Assembly (NCBI RefSeq): GCF_000516985.1
Contig: NW_006917100.1
Span: 1,601,490-1,665,489 of the forward strand
Length of the DNA: 64,000 nt
Reading direction: 5' to 3'
Source of the DNA: Pestalotiopsis fici W106-1
Taxonomy: Eukaryota; Ascomycota; Sordariomycetes; Amphisphaeriales; Sporocadaceae
Numbering within the stretch: position 1 is the first letter of the stretch; the number at the start of each line of letters is the position of its first letter. The position numbers and the translations under genes were made by a program. A model generated the notes under the pieces. The model did not search any database, was not told where the DNA came from, and saw nothing but the letters and a program-made list of their open reading frames with translations. Below, piece by piece: positions 1 to 9,643 of this stretch.

Positions 1-1414
1 ACGCCCTCTGTGCCCTTATCAACCTTTTTCAACCGATCGCTGCTGTGGCGATACTGCGTATGGGCGGTTACTTCCTGAATCTTGTTCCTGACCAACATCA
101 TGGTCGGCTTGGTGGAGGATTCCATCAAGTTTGATACCTCGACCAAGATCCCTCTACGAACGAGGCGGTTGGGAAAGAGTTGATCACTCTCGGCGGTTTG
201 TCTACGTCCGAGGCCGCTTCCATCCAAAATGGTACCGGGCATTGGCCAGTCGTTGCGAACCAGGTTCCTCACATCTTCCCTGAACTTGCCAACTCGAAGA
301 AGGTCTTCGTCAATAGTAGTGTTGCATTTGATGCACAAAGTCTGAAAATTTCCGTCGCCATAGCCTTGACCTGAAAGGTCAAGATCCCTGCAGCCATGTA
401 TTAGTCCCCTTGTCTTGTTAGCGGATACATGTACTTACTGCCTTCTTTTCGAATCTTGAGGCTGACCGCAACTAGTCCAAGCCACATTCAAGCCTTCTGA
501 GCACGAGGGGCATTGAAGTTGTTTCGTCTCGCTGTCTTCTTGGTTGAACCAAGGTCTCCCGGTTCTTTCAGTCCACTGGGCCTCACATGCCTGATTAATA
601 TTGTACTCGAAAGTTGCACCATTTATGGCGTTGTTGATTATGGCCCAGGGTATGCCTGCTCTCCAAAAGGTACCATAGCCATGTCTAAGGCAATCCTATG
701 AAACTTTTAGTGTTTTTTTTTTTCTTTTTTTTTTTGCTGTCTTGAGAATTTGGTTCCCGTGGCAGAAATATGCCCTGCTTACCTCGAGGAATAGCCGCGG
801 ATTGAGCATATGTGTATGCCAGACAATCAAAACATCTGATCTCGGTGGGTCAGCTGAATATAGACAAAATTCATTGTCCCCGACAAGCTCAGAGAATACC
901 ACTCACCGATGGGTGGTATCATTTCAGCAGTCCATTCAATTGCGTCCTCCAAGACAGTGAAGCCTTCGTACTTTGTTGTCTTATCGGTTCCCTTCTCCAA
1001 CATGTCGGCCTCTTTCAGCATGTCGGGTACGAAGCTCTTCCACCAGGCTTCATATCGATCAACAGCCCTAGCTACATATATCGCCCAACGCTTCTCGCAT
1101 AGTTTTGCGGTGATCGACCCATTGCTGTGATGTGCATTTGATGCATCACTTGTGGAATCGGTTCTCAGTTGATCCCAGATATCCCACAGCCCGTTTGTAT
1201 GTCCTATCTTGGTCTTGAGAATTTCGATTGCGTAGAGAAGTCTAAGATGAATGAGGCAAGCATCAGCTGTTGGGAAGGATGCCTTATTAGACGCCTCCAG
1301 ATCAAGACTAGTAAAGTCAATGTGAAGCTGACTTCCTGTACTTTCACCTATATTGGGAGCCTCGATAATGCCGTACGCTGGGGGAACATCATCGGCACGA
1401 GATTCGGAGTTCAT
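1..1414 (-). CDS. GRDP-like (DUF1399) family protein, 3' end cut by window edge
   Basis: Partial gene. Exons on the minus strand: 1414-907, 853-783, 695-439 and 387 to beyond base 1. All three introns (53, 87 and 51 nt) have GT-AG ends and keep the frame. The protein shows helical segments (LRLLYAIEILKTKI; EKRWAIYVARAVDRYEAWW) followed by PPRSDVLIVWHTHMLNPRLF, the hallmark of the glycine-rich-domain-protein-like family (PF07173). A CPSC pair and a CIKC pair further on may bind metal. The ATG at 1414 was chosen because the upstream in-frame ATG (1495) adds a low-complexity leader; either is possible. Intron 2 carries a long purine tract (T-rich on the plus strand, about 709-735). The molecular function of fungal members is not known to me; the family assignment is fairly secure, the role is not. 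Confidence 0.75.
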
Positions 1415-2208
1415 TTTGGAAGACAACGTTTCACGACCAATTTTCGTGACATCGCTGAGGGAACGCTGTGGAAGGGTCAGAAGGATGATGATCATTAGGC
1501 GCTCATCGAAAGCAAGGGGGATGATATGATTTTGTGTACTAGCCCGTCGCCCGGTTACATAGGTGCGATACTGCCCAATTCCTTTCTATCTGTTCGGGAA
1601 GTTCTGCCGTCGCTAAACTCGGTCCGTCTTACCGAGCATCGACTGAACCAATTTCAATACCTACGCCCGCCGCGTTGTCTTGAAACTATTTCGGGCACCT
1701 GGGTGACTCCATTGGATATACAGAGTACTTGGCGAGACAACGCCACTCTGACTTGCAGATGATGACCACAACATGGTCGCCCTTCCACGATGCCCGTTTC
1801 TAAATGTTTTGTCCAGGTATTGTATCAATTGCACTCTTAGGTTTAGCGACTCATGCGCTAACCTCTTATACAGACCAAACATATTTCATCTAACTAGCAT
1901 TGTCAGCTTTTAGCTCTTGTCAGTATTCCAAGCTTCCCGATTGCGATAGCGCACATGAAGAGTGCACATCGTGTTATTCTGTGCTTGCATTTATCTTGTG
2001 ATACAAAAGAAGAAAATTAAACAGTGACTTCAATAGGGTCAACAGCGGGGTAAATGAAATGAATGCTGTTCTCTACGAGCCGTCTGAAGTGCTCAACGTT
2101 CAGACCTTCCTGGAGGACAAGCTACGGGCTTTCAATTTCAACTGACACAGTCCTATGCCAACATGCGCTGGGCTCTGAATGTGCTGTCTGACTTGCGCGC
2201 AGTATTGC
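1415..2208. other. Intergenic, upstream of the GRDP-like gene and downstream of a dioxygenase gene
   Basis: About 0.8 kb. Short open frames occur here on both strands but none has a recognisable domain or splice pattern. It must hold the promoter of the minus-strand GRDP-like gene and the 3' end of the next minus-strand gene. I see nothing else in it. Confidence 0.5.
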
Positions 2209-3456
2209 CTACCAATGTAGGAAGCCTAGTGGGTGCCCGCAGGCACGGCGACCGGAACTTGTCGAGGTCGATGATGTGGCCGAAGCACTGCTCTCAGTGG
2301 ATGAGGCAGTGCTAGAAACCGTGGCGGTGTCTGTGCCGGTGCTGAAGCCGGAGGGCGCCCCACCGCTGGGAGCTGCACCAATCTGACCCTCGCCAATTTG
2401 ATCGCTCGTGTCGACATCATAGTCGGCATAGTGCTCGGCGGCTCCAACGACTATATCGGAATAGTTGGCAGTAGTGTTGATGCCAATGGTAATCCATGCC
2501 AAGATACCGTCTGACTGTGTGTTACCGAGCAGGGCATAATCCATAAAGGGGTCGTAATCAGCAGTCGATGCGCTTTGGGCGATATCGTCGTCCACATTCT
2601 CAGTGATGGCTGCCGTATTATCAGTGTATGGCGCAGACGCCTCGACCGCACTGATCAGACCTTGGTCGAAAAACAACTGGCCGACGTGAGTGGCAACGCC
2701 ATCAGTGTACGTGGCGTTCTCCCGAATGGTCGCGTTTTCGGTAGACACGACATGAATATGCGTGGCTCTGCCAGCGTAGTGACCCGGGAAGATGGTTTCG
2801 AATTGCGCGACGCCGTCCTCATCACTAATCTGCGCACCGCGCAGAAATGTGCTGCCGAGTCCTGCCTGGCCCGAAGCCGTGACACCCGAGTAGACCCCGG
2901 TGGCATTACAATGCCAGATATCGGCAACCATGTTATGAATGGCGGAACAGTCGCTATAGTTGACAAACTGAACATCCAAGTAGAAAGGCACGCCGGCTTG
3001 ATCCTCTGAGATGTCCGATCGAATCAGCTCCCCCGTGACGTAGTATGGCCCGAGGACCGTTTCATCAGTCAAGGCACAGGTAGCATTGCCACTAAAGAGA
3101 ATGTCGGCGGGAGTGTTTGTAGTGTAATCGGAAGTGCCGGTCATATTGTGGTTGCTCGCCATCCAGGTCTCGAGAGCGGCCAAATCTCGCTTGCCGTAAA
3201 TGGGCTTTGAAGAAATGTCACGCTTCTTGCGAAGCGTATGAGCAAGTGCCGTGCGACGCTCAATGCTGCGCTGCTTGAGAGCCTGGAAAGAAGCAGAGCT
3301 GGAGCACGCTTCGAGAGCCCGCGCCATGTGCTGCTGGGCGACATGATGCGCCTCAGCCTCACGCTTCACCTTCTCGTGATCGTGGTGCTCACCAGGATGA
3401 GCCGCACCTAGGCATGATATACTCAGTACCACTAAGGCGGATGATAGGTTAACCAT
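2209..3456 (-). CDS. Secreted intradiol ring-cleavage dioxygenase (first copy)
   Basis: Single-exon gene, 415 aa. An N-terminal signal peptide (about residues 1-19, ending near GAAHPGEHH) is followed by a His/Glu/Arg-rich pro-like region. The catalytic domain of the protocatechuate 3,4-dioxygenase beta-chain type covers about residues 115-330. It has GPYYVTGELIRSD and GHYAGRATHIHV. By family alignment the non-heme Fe(III) ligands should be Y189 (in NATGVYS), Y227, H233 and H235, so it looks competent for ortho cleavage of catechols to cis,cis-muconate-type products outside the cell. Several N-glycosylation sites and a Ser/Thr-rich tail (about 370-400) fit secretion or wall attachment. It is a paralogue of the gene at 7876-9089, with the tyrosinase gene between them; the substrate cannot be read from sequence. 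Confidence 0.9.
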   Translation of the reverse strand: MVNLSSALVVLSISCLGAAHPGEHHDHEKVKREAEAHHVAQQHMARALEACSSSASFQALKQRSIERRTALAHTLRKKRDISSKPIYGKRDLAALETWMASNHNMTGTSDYTTNTPADILFSGNATCALTDETVLGPYYVTGELIRSDISEDQAGVPFYLDVQFVNYSDCSAIHNMVADIWHCNATGVYSGVTASGQAGLGSTFLRGAQISDEDGVAQFETIFPGHYAGRATHIHVVSTENATIRENATYTDGVATHVGQLFFDQGLISAVEASAPYTDNTAAITENVDDDIAQSASTADYDPFMDYALLGNTQSDGILAWITIGINTTANYSDIVVGAAEHYADYDVDTSDQIGEGQIGAAPSGGAPSGFSTGTDTATVSSTASSTESSASATSSTSTSSGRRACGHPLGFLHW

Positions 3457-5583
3457 TGTAGATAGATAGTGAGTCGTTCTATGCCAATAATGGTAAGAAG
3501 AAGCTGAACTTGCAAGAAGGTGAAGGAAGATTGAGTCAATGTCGCCGAGTGAGAGGTTCCGGTGATCGTCAAGGCGTACTGTAAGTAATCACTTTTTAAT
3601 CTAGCTCTCTCTTCCATATGTTGCCCTGAATTTGTCCATCAGATTTATAGGAGCTGTAGTCCTGTTCATCGTGATGGATTACGCAAGCGGCTTGTCCCCT
3701 CTCAGCTAGCTGCGGCAACATACAGCCTTGAGGTCTGGGATCTGCAAGTGTTACGTACGATGCCAAGATGGAGGTGGCACAGGTTCAATAATTGAAATGA
3801 GTATCGTTGGTAAACTTTACGGATACCGTCATTGCTCTTCTGTAAAATTCGTTGAATTTGCTGCATTGAACCCAACTGAAATAGGGTGACTTGCAGCACA
3901 TCTTCTCTGACATATCGAAAACCTGCAATTTGACCATCACTCAATACAACATCATTACGTAGCTGCCGTTTGAACATTGTTAGACTATGTTTATATTTAC
4001 ATGTGGGTGAAGGCTCTGAAGAACGGCTGCGCGCGGATCTGGAAATACCGTCACTAAAGCTGCTAACCTTAGGATGGAAACATGGCTCTTAGAGCGATGG
4101 CCGCCTAAATATATGTAACCGTTTCCTGCTAGAATAACATAGCTCTACCACAACGCGGCATAGATTGTACTACCCTTAACACGTGCCATAAAAGTCGGGG
4201 AAATGAAGCGTATAATGATTCCTACAAGTACACTAACTCTGTTGGTATTAAATATTATCGACAGCTCTTCTAAATAACGAGCTCTTGTCAGATGCAGGGT
4301 GCTTGCCGCTGCACGACGAAGAATTTGGCTGACCATACTACTATGCTTCATCAGCACTTGACTAACTCTTAGTAATGGTTCTATTTACTACCTATTTAGG
4401 AAATTTAGGCATAGTTACTTGAATAGACGTAATGACCCACATACTATTAGCAGAAGTCCACTGTACCCCATGGAGTAGGATAGCGGGGAGATTCACCATT
4501 TAGATTCAGACTAGCTTAAGCTTCCCCGTTCAAACCAGTTCGAGTGCCGAGTTGACGTTTGATGCCGCCAGTCGATCAGTGTACCGTTCTTTATGTGACA
4601 CGCTACCCATGCCACCGGTCCCTCAGGGTACACCACAGCCTGAGGAACTTATGCAGTTTCTCCGTCGTGATCGATCTAGAACTCCCGAATCAATACAAGC
4701 TGCGTTGCCGTCATGAAAGGCGATTCATGGCATCAGCCGCATCAAGATACGCACGTGTGGTAGTCAATCATCATCACACACAATACGTTGGATTATCCAG
4801 ATGGCGTGACAGCCAACGCTTTTGTCTTTTAATTCAACATGGTACGCGTCAGTGACATCGCCATTACATACTGAATTGATGCGGCCATTCGTGCTTCTGG
4901 TCGACTGAACTGCTGTGTGGTACTTCAAGGGAATCATCATATGCTGATCGAGGATATAGTTAGGCATACCTCCCCAGCCACGCGGAGCTCGTTCACTTCA
5001 TCGTGCTCACGGATACCGGGATGAAAAATGACCAATCTAATCAACACCAGAGTAGCTTACGCGTCAATACCACTGGGGGCCTCATCATCTGCGGCGGATG
5101 CTAGCTCCCAAGTTAATGTCGTTTACGCTTCTTCAGCCTTGGATAGGCATGTACAAACAAGGTGGACCGCATGCTTGAGCGAGATCAGACATTGGATCTT
5201 GGCAACAAGACATCATTGAGATGTTGTCTAGAAGGCCTCGTCATCTATGTACGTTTCTGCCACTTTTCCCATGCTTGCGCCCGATCCAGCCATGCCTACC
5301 GTAGTAAAGACGGGCTGATCGCAATACCCACTGTGGCTGACTAAGGCCATGCCAAGACAACAATCTTCGTGAGGTATAGTGCAACTGAACGTGTCGGAGC
5401 AATGAGCATTGACTAGACCATGCCATGATGTTGGATTGATGGCAGATACCATGGCGCAAACAGTAGAAAGGTGTAGACGGTAATCCACCATGACTGGTCG
5501 TATAAGTACATGATCAAGGCACTGCCGTTGACATATTGATCAAACCAAAGACGCTGCTTGGCGAATACTATACACTTTTTATC
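3457..5583. other. Long divergent intergenic region between dioxygenase and tyrosinase genes
   Basis: 2.1 kb between divergently transcribed genes, so it holds both promoters. A TATAAAT on the minus strand (3643-3649) lies about 190 bp before the dioxygenase ATG. The short open frames here show no family motif, no splice structure and no tRNA-like fold that I can recognise. Confidence 0.5.
5501..5508 (+). promoter_or_regulatory. Candidate TATA element of the tyrosinase gene
   Basis: TATAAGTA lies 76 bp before the tyrosinase ATG at 5584, a plausible core-promoter position for a filamentous fungus. The call rests only on motif and position. Confidence 0.35.
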
Positions 5584-6839
5584 ATGAGGGCTAGTATTGA
5601 ACACATTCTTCTGCCTTTGTCGCTCTTCGGTGCGGTGGAAGCAGCCGCCTGCACAAGCACCAAGGCGACAAACAACACTGGCGCGTCGGCATGCACCGGA
5701 GTGCGTCCTCGAGTGCCATGGTGAGAATCCTACACTATGCTTTGGCAGCAAACCCTTTGCTAAATTTGTCGCATAGGACGAGTCTTACAGAGGATGAAAA
5801 AAATGCGTACATTGCCGCCGATCTCTGTCTAATCAATATGCCATCAAAGTCAAAGTTTGAAGGCGCCGTCACGCGATGGGATGATCTACAATGGCCCCAT
5901 GTGGCTCAATCCTCCGCCGTCCACTTTACTGTGAGTATTCTCCAGTGTCAAATTGAGTAGAGTGCCATTAGAATCTATATACTCATGCTTCACTCAGGGT
6001 GCTTTCCTGCCATTCCACCGATACTACATGACTGCCCATGAGCGCATGATCAAGGATGAATGTGGCTACACAGGACGTATGCCGTAAGTAGCTACATACA
6101 ATACCTGACAAAGATTTCCTCTAAATTTAGCTAGGTACTGGGACGAGCTGGCAGATATTGACGACATTTCATCTTCGGACCTTTGGAATTATTTCGGCGG
6201 TAATGGATCTGGTGACGACCACTGTTTTACGGATGGCCCATTCGCGAATCTAACCCTTCGATGGTTAACGAATGGATCAACATCGGACCACTGTCTGACC
6301 CGAGAATTCAACCAGACTGCGTTCGAAGGAACCAAACAGTCTAATATTGATAAGTGCTTGGCCATTTCAAACTACACCGATGCATGGGAGTGCTACAATG
6401 GTGGCACCCATACTGGCGGTCACCTCGGTGTGAACGGAACCGTAAGTAGTGACTGCAAAGCTTTCCATCATATGAACCAGGGACACTGACTTTTCAAATT
6501 CTATAGATGACAGACGGTACCCTAAGTCCCGGAGACCCAGTGTTTTTCCTTCACCATTCGTGGCTGGACTTGCTTTTCTGGAACTGGCAAAAGGAGGATC
6601 TTCCTGCCCGTTATTACGACATGGGCGGCCCAGACCAGCCCACGTTTGTGGCCAACACGGAGCAGAGAGGCTTGGAATCCATCTGGACCGACTATTTTGG
6701 TGATGGCGGCAACACAACCACCCTAAATCATCGACTCAACATGGTCGACCTTTACCCAAACATTACCATTGGAGATGTAATGGATTTGAATGGCGACGTG
6801 ATTTGCTCCGAGTACTTGAGCGCCGAAGAAGCTGGATAA
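5584..6839 (+). CDS. Short secreted tyrosinase (type-3 copper polyphenol oxidase)
   Basis: Exons 5584-5720, 5777-5930, 5998-6083, 6135-6441 and 6507-6839 join in frame to 338 aa. A signal peptide covers about residues 1-21. CuA ligands should be H87, H95 and H104 (the last in GAFLPFHRYYMTAHE); CuB ligands are H218 and H222 (HTGGHLG) plus the HH pair at 244-245 in GDPVFFLHHSWLD. All six copper-binding positions are present, so the enzyme looks active: o-hydroxylation of monophenols and/or oxidation of catechols to quinones. It lacks the long C-terminal shielding domain of classical melanin tyrosinases, which places it among short secreted or secondary-metabolism tyrosinases. It sits between two secreted intradiol dioxygenases that could consume catechols it forms. 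A catechol oxidase or o-aminophenol oxidase activity is equally possible. Confidence 0.9.
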
Positions 6840-7875
6840 AACTGGTAATTCCTCTCAAAGGGGCTCGCCATCGGTAGCGGTGGAGAATTCAATCAATAAT
6901 CAAGACAACCGTACATAAAACGATTATGTCCGTATCTGATCATTGGAAAAAGAAAAATGAACTGATATAAGGGAGTGAGCACATTCCTTCTGACTTTTCT
7001 TGCAAGCACAACCACACCGTCTGGTGGCTACAGACTATTGCAAATGTTTATCACAGCCTCCGTGTGTAACAGTCTTTAAAATCTTCAGCCTCTAGTAGAA
7101 TTGTAAGCCTTAATTCAACGTGGTAAATAAAACATGGTTTAAATGATACTAAGTAGTGCTTGCGAGTAGGCGTGGACCGCTACCAAGATGGACTGAACGG
7201 CCACGTGCTTGGCCAGGGCCTTCTAAGCAGGCACTACGGGCAGCATAAAACTAAGGCCGAAATTACGGTCAGAAATGCACCAGCTTCATAGCAATTTTCA
7301 AATGTCATGACACTTCATTTGAAAGAATAAATACATCGTTAGAACGGAATCAATAGCAAACATGTACTTTTACCTTTTACGTTTCACTTTTTTGCTTTTT
7401 CGGTTTAGATTGTTGCACGATGTAACCAAATCGGAACCTCTCTATAGCAGTCAATTACGGCTTTATGCAGCAAGATCCCTGGTTGACAAATGGCCCTGAA
7501 GGGGCGATGGTCCAGCGCCGAGTTTTGACAGAAAAGGCAGGTCTCAACCCTTCTTCCGTGCTTTGTAAGGCGAACGCGTAGCCATCTCAACCTCATGCCA
7601 GCGTGCCACTATAGCTTAACCTGGGATCTCGACCAACAATGAAACTTCACATGAAATTCTGGAAGCGCAATCAAGTCACTGGCTGCAAGGCATTGCTTAA
7701 GCAGAGCAAGGGCTGGCTAGACTTTTTATCCGAGCACAGCGGTAAGAAACATAAAGTCCGAGCTGAGCAAGATATAAGATGGAACCGATTTTCCATTACC
7801 GCTTGCTCAGATACAAATTTCTCAGTCACTTCTTTTGTTCTAGAATTAAGTTTAGAAAAGAACACTTTCGACACA
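6840..7875. other. Intergenic between tyrosinase and second dioxygenase
   Basis: About 1 kb, AT-rich in its first half. It holds the tyrosinase 3' region and the promoter of the second dioxygenase. No convincing coding sequence. An open frame runs upstream of the dioxygenase ATG (7639 onward), but that stretch has no domain and precedes the natural signal peptide, so I take it as leader. Confidence 0.5.
7773..7779 (+). promoter_or_regulatory. Candidate TATA element of the second dioxygenase gene
   Basis: TATAAGA lies about 100 bp before the ATG at 7876. The motif resembles the TATAAGTA found before the neighbouring tyrosinase gene. Support is motif and spacing only. Confidence 0.3.
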
Positions 7876-9089
7876 ATGTTTACCTTTAAGGCTCTTGCCG
7901 CTGCCTTGGCAGTCATCTCCATCTTCGGCACTACATCAGCTCACCCTGGCGAGAGACACTCACCCTCTAGTGTCAAGAGGGAGGCTGAACGATATCGCGA
8001 GGCTCACGCCAGAGCTGCCCGGGCCTTTTCCCAGATTGACCAGTTCCCGCGTGCTCTGGAGTTGCAAGAGCGAGCTGTTGCCCGGCGATTTGCTACATGG
8101 AACGCTCTCCGTGCGGAGCGTGGTATCGCCAGCAGTAAGTTGAATTCTCTATCAAATCAGTCAAGTGGTTTAATTGACAGTCTATAGACCCCTCGATCGA
8201 AAAGAGAACCAAGGAGGATCTAGACAAGTATCTTGCTATCAGCCACGATGTCTCTGATACAGGGTACACTCTTGACACCCCTACCGAGGTGATTTTTGGC
8301 AGCAACGCGACAGCTGCTTTGGTTCAAGAGGCAATCCTCGGTCCATACTTTGCATCTGGTGAGCTCTTGCGCACAGACGTAACAGAGGGTATTGCTGGTG
8401 TCCCTCTCCACTTGGACATCCAGTTCATTGATATCAACACCATGGATGCCGTTGAAGACCTATACGTAGATATCTGGCAATGCAATGCTCTTGGTGTCTA
8501 CTCTGGTGTGGCTCTCGCAGGCCAGGCCGGTCTTAACACGACGTGGCTCCGTGGATTCCAAGTCAGCAACGAAGAGGGCGTTGTCGAGTTTGACACCATC
8601 GTGCCTGGCCACTACGCCGGACGTACACACCACATCCACATTCTGACCACGATCAACTCCACCATGTTGCCCAACAACACCTACGTCCCTGGTATCACCA
8701 ACCACGCCGGCCAATTCTTCTTTGAGCAGTCCCTGGTCGACGAGGTCGAGACCCTGGACCCGTACAACACCAACACCCAAGTACTGGTCAAGACCGCGGA
8801 TGACGACATTGCTCAGTCTGTGGCTACCTCGGTTGATGATCCACTGCTCCAGTACGTGCGGCTTAGTGACAACCTCCAAGATGGCTTGCTGGCCTACATC
8901 ACTGTCGGCATTGACTTGAAGGCCAACCACAGCGACAGCTACCAACCTGCTGCACACTGGGAGGCGGGAGGCGGTGTCAGCCTGCCCGGTTGGGTGCCGT
9001 CGCTCCCCGGTGGTGTCACTCCCACTCTACCACCGGGTGTTCCTCTGCCTATCACCACATCGGCAGGCACTATTACAAGTGCCACCTAA
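7876..9089 (+). CDS. Secreted intradiol ring-cleavage dioxygenase (second copy)
   Basis: Exons 7876-8134 and 8188-9089 (53 nt intron) give 386 aa. The ATG at 7876 starts a clear signal peptide (FKALAAALAVISIFGTTSA) followed by HPGE, the same processing region as in the paralogue at 2209-3456. The dioxygenase core contains ILGPYFASGELLRTD, QCNALGVYSG and GHYAGRTHHIHI; predicted Fe(III) ligands are Y191, Y229, H235 and H237, all present. The C-terminus is a short Pro/Gly/Thr-rich tail rather than the Ser/Thr-rich tail of the first copy. It probably cleaves extracellular catechols. The two copies differ in exon count and tail, so they are not a very recent duplication. A direct link to the tyrosinase next door is suggested by position only. 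Confidence 0.9.
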
Positions 9090-9643
9090 AGAGCTTGTTT
9101 GCGATGAATTTCAACCAAGCCCGGAGGGATTCAAGAGTTTGGAAATGGCGGAGCAGGTTTTGTCAAGCCTAGTGGTGCGAGTGGTGCGAATGGTGCATTC
9201 ACTTTTCGAAGATAGCAAAAACGGTTTCTATATGTTATGCTTCTACAGGTACATAGAGCAGAAGCCTCCAGTATACCAGACATATGGAAAAAGATTTTAT
9301 AGCAATCAATAGCAATCAATAGCGATTGATAGCGATTGATAACTGCTCGAATATGTCGCTGTAATCTTGACCTTGTCGTCTTATAACGGCAGACTGTCGG
9401 TCGTCTTGATTCCATACACGACATGGATTAATAGGCTGCCAAGTTAACTCATTAGTCGCAATCATTGGCTTCTTGTGATACAGCGCAGCAAGGATGATTG
9501 CGCGCCGACCATGTGAGTGGTGAGGCCAACCCAGAAGGTTACCCGATAATGTCAGAATGCAGGTGAATGCAACGTCGAAAGCTACTACTACATACAACAT
9601 TATCCGACGCAAGATGTCCACCACAGCCCACGACCTACATGGC
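9090..9643. other. Intergenic between convergent dioxygenase and ankyrin genes
   Basis: The 3' regions of two convergent genes meet here. It contains the decamer repeat at 9301-9340. Nothing else recognised. Confidence 0.5.
9301..9340. repeat. Four-decamer repeat forming an inverted arrangement
   Basis: Two copies of AGCAATCAAT are followed directly by two copies of AGCGATTGAT. ATCAAT and ATTGAT are reverse complements, so the 40 bp array can fold on itself. It lies about 210 bp past the dioxygenase stop codon, in its presumed 3' UTR or terminator region. Confidence 0.8.

Noticed and set aside
4501..4560. tRNA-like TTCGAGT motif
   Set aside because: CCAGTTCGAGTGC resembles a T-loop, but no acceptor stem or anticodon arm could be folded around it.
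7639..7875. Open frame extending the second dioxygenase upstream by 79 codons
   Set aside because: The extension has no domain and would bury the clear signal peptide that begins at 7876; a TATA-like element also lies inside it.
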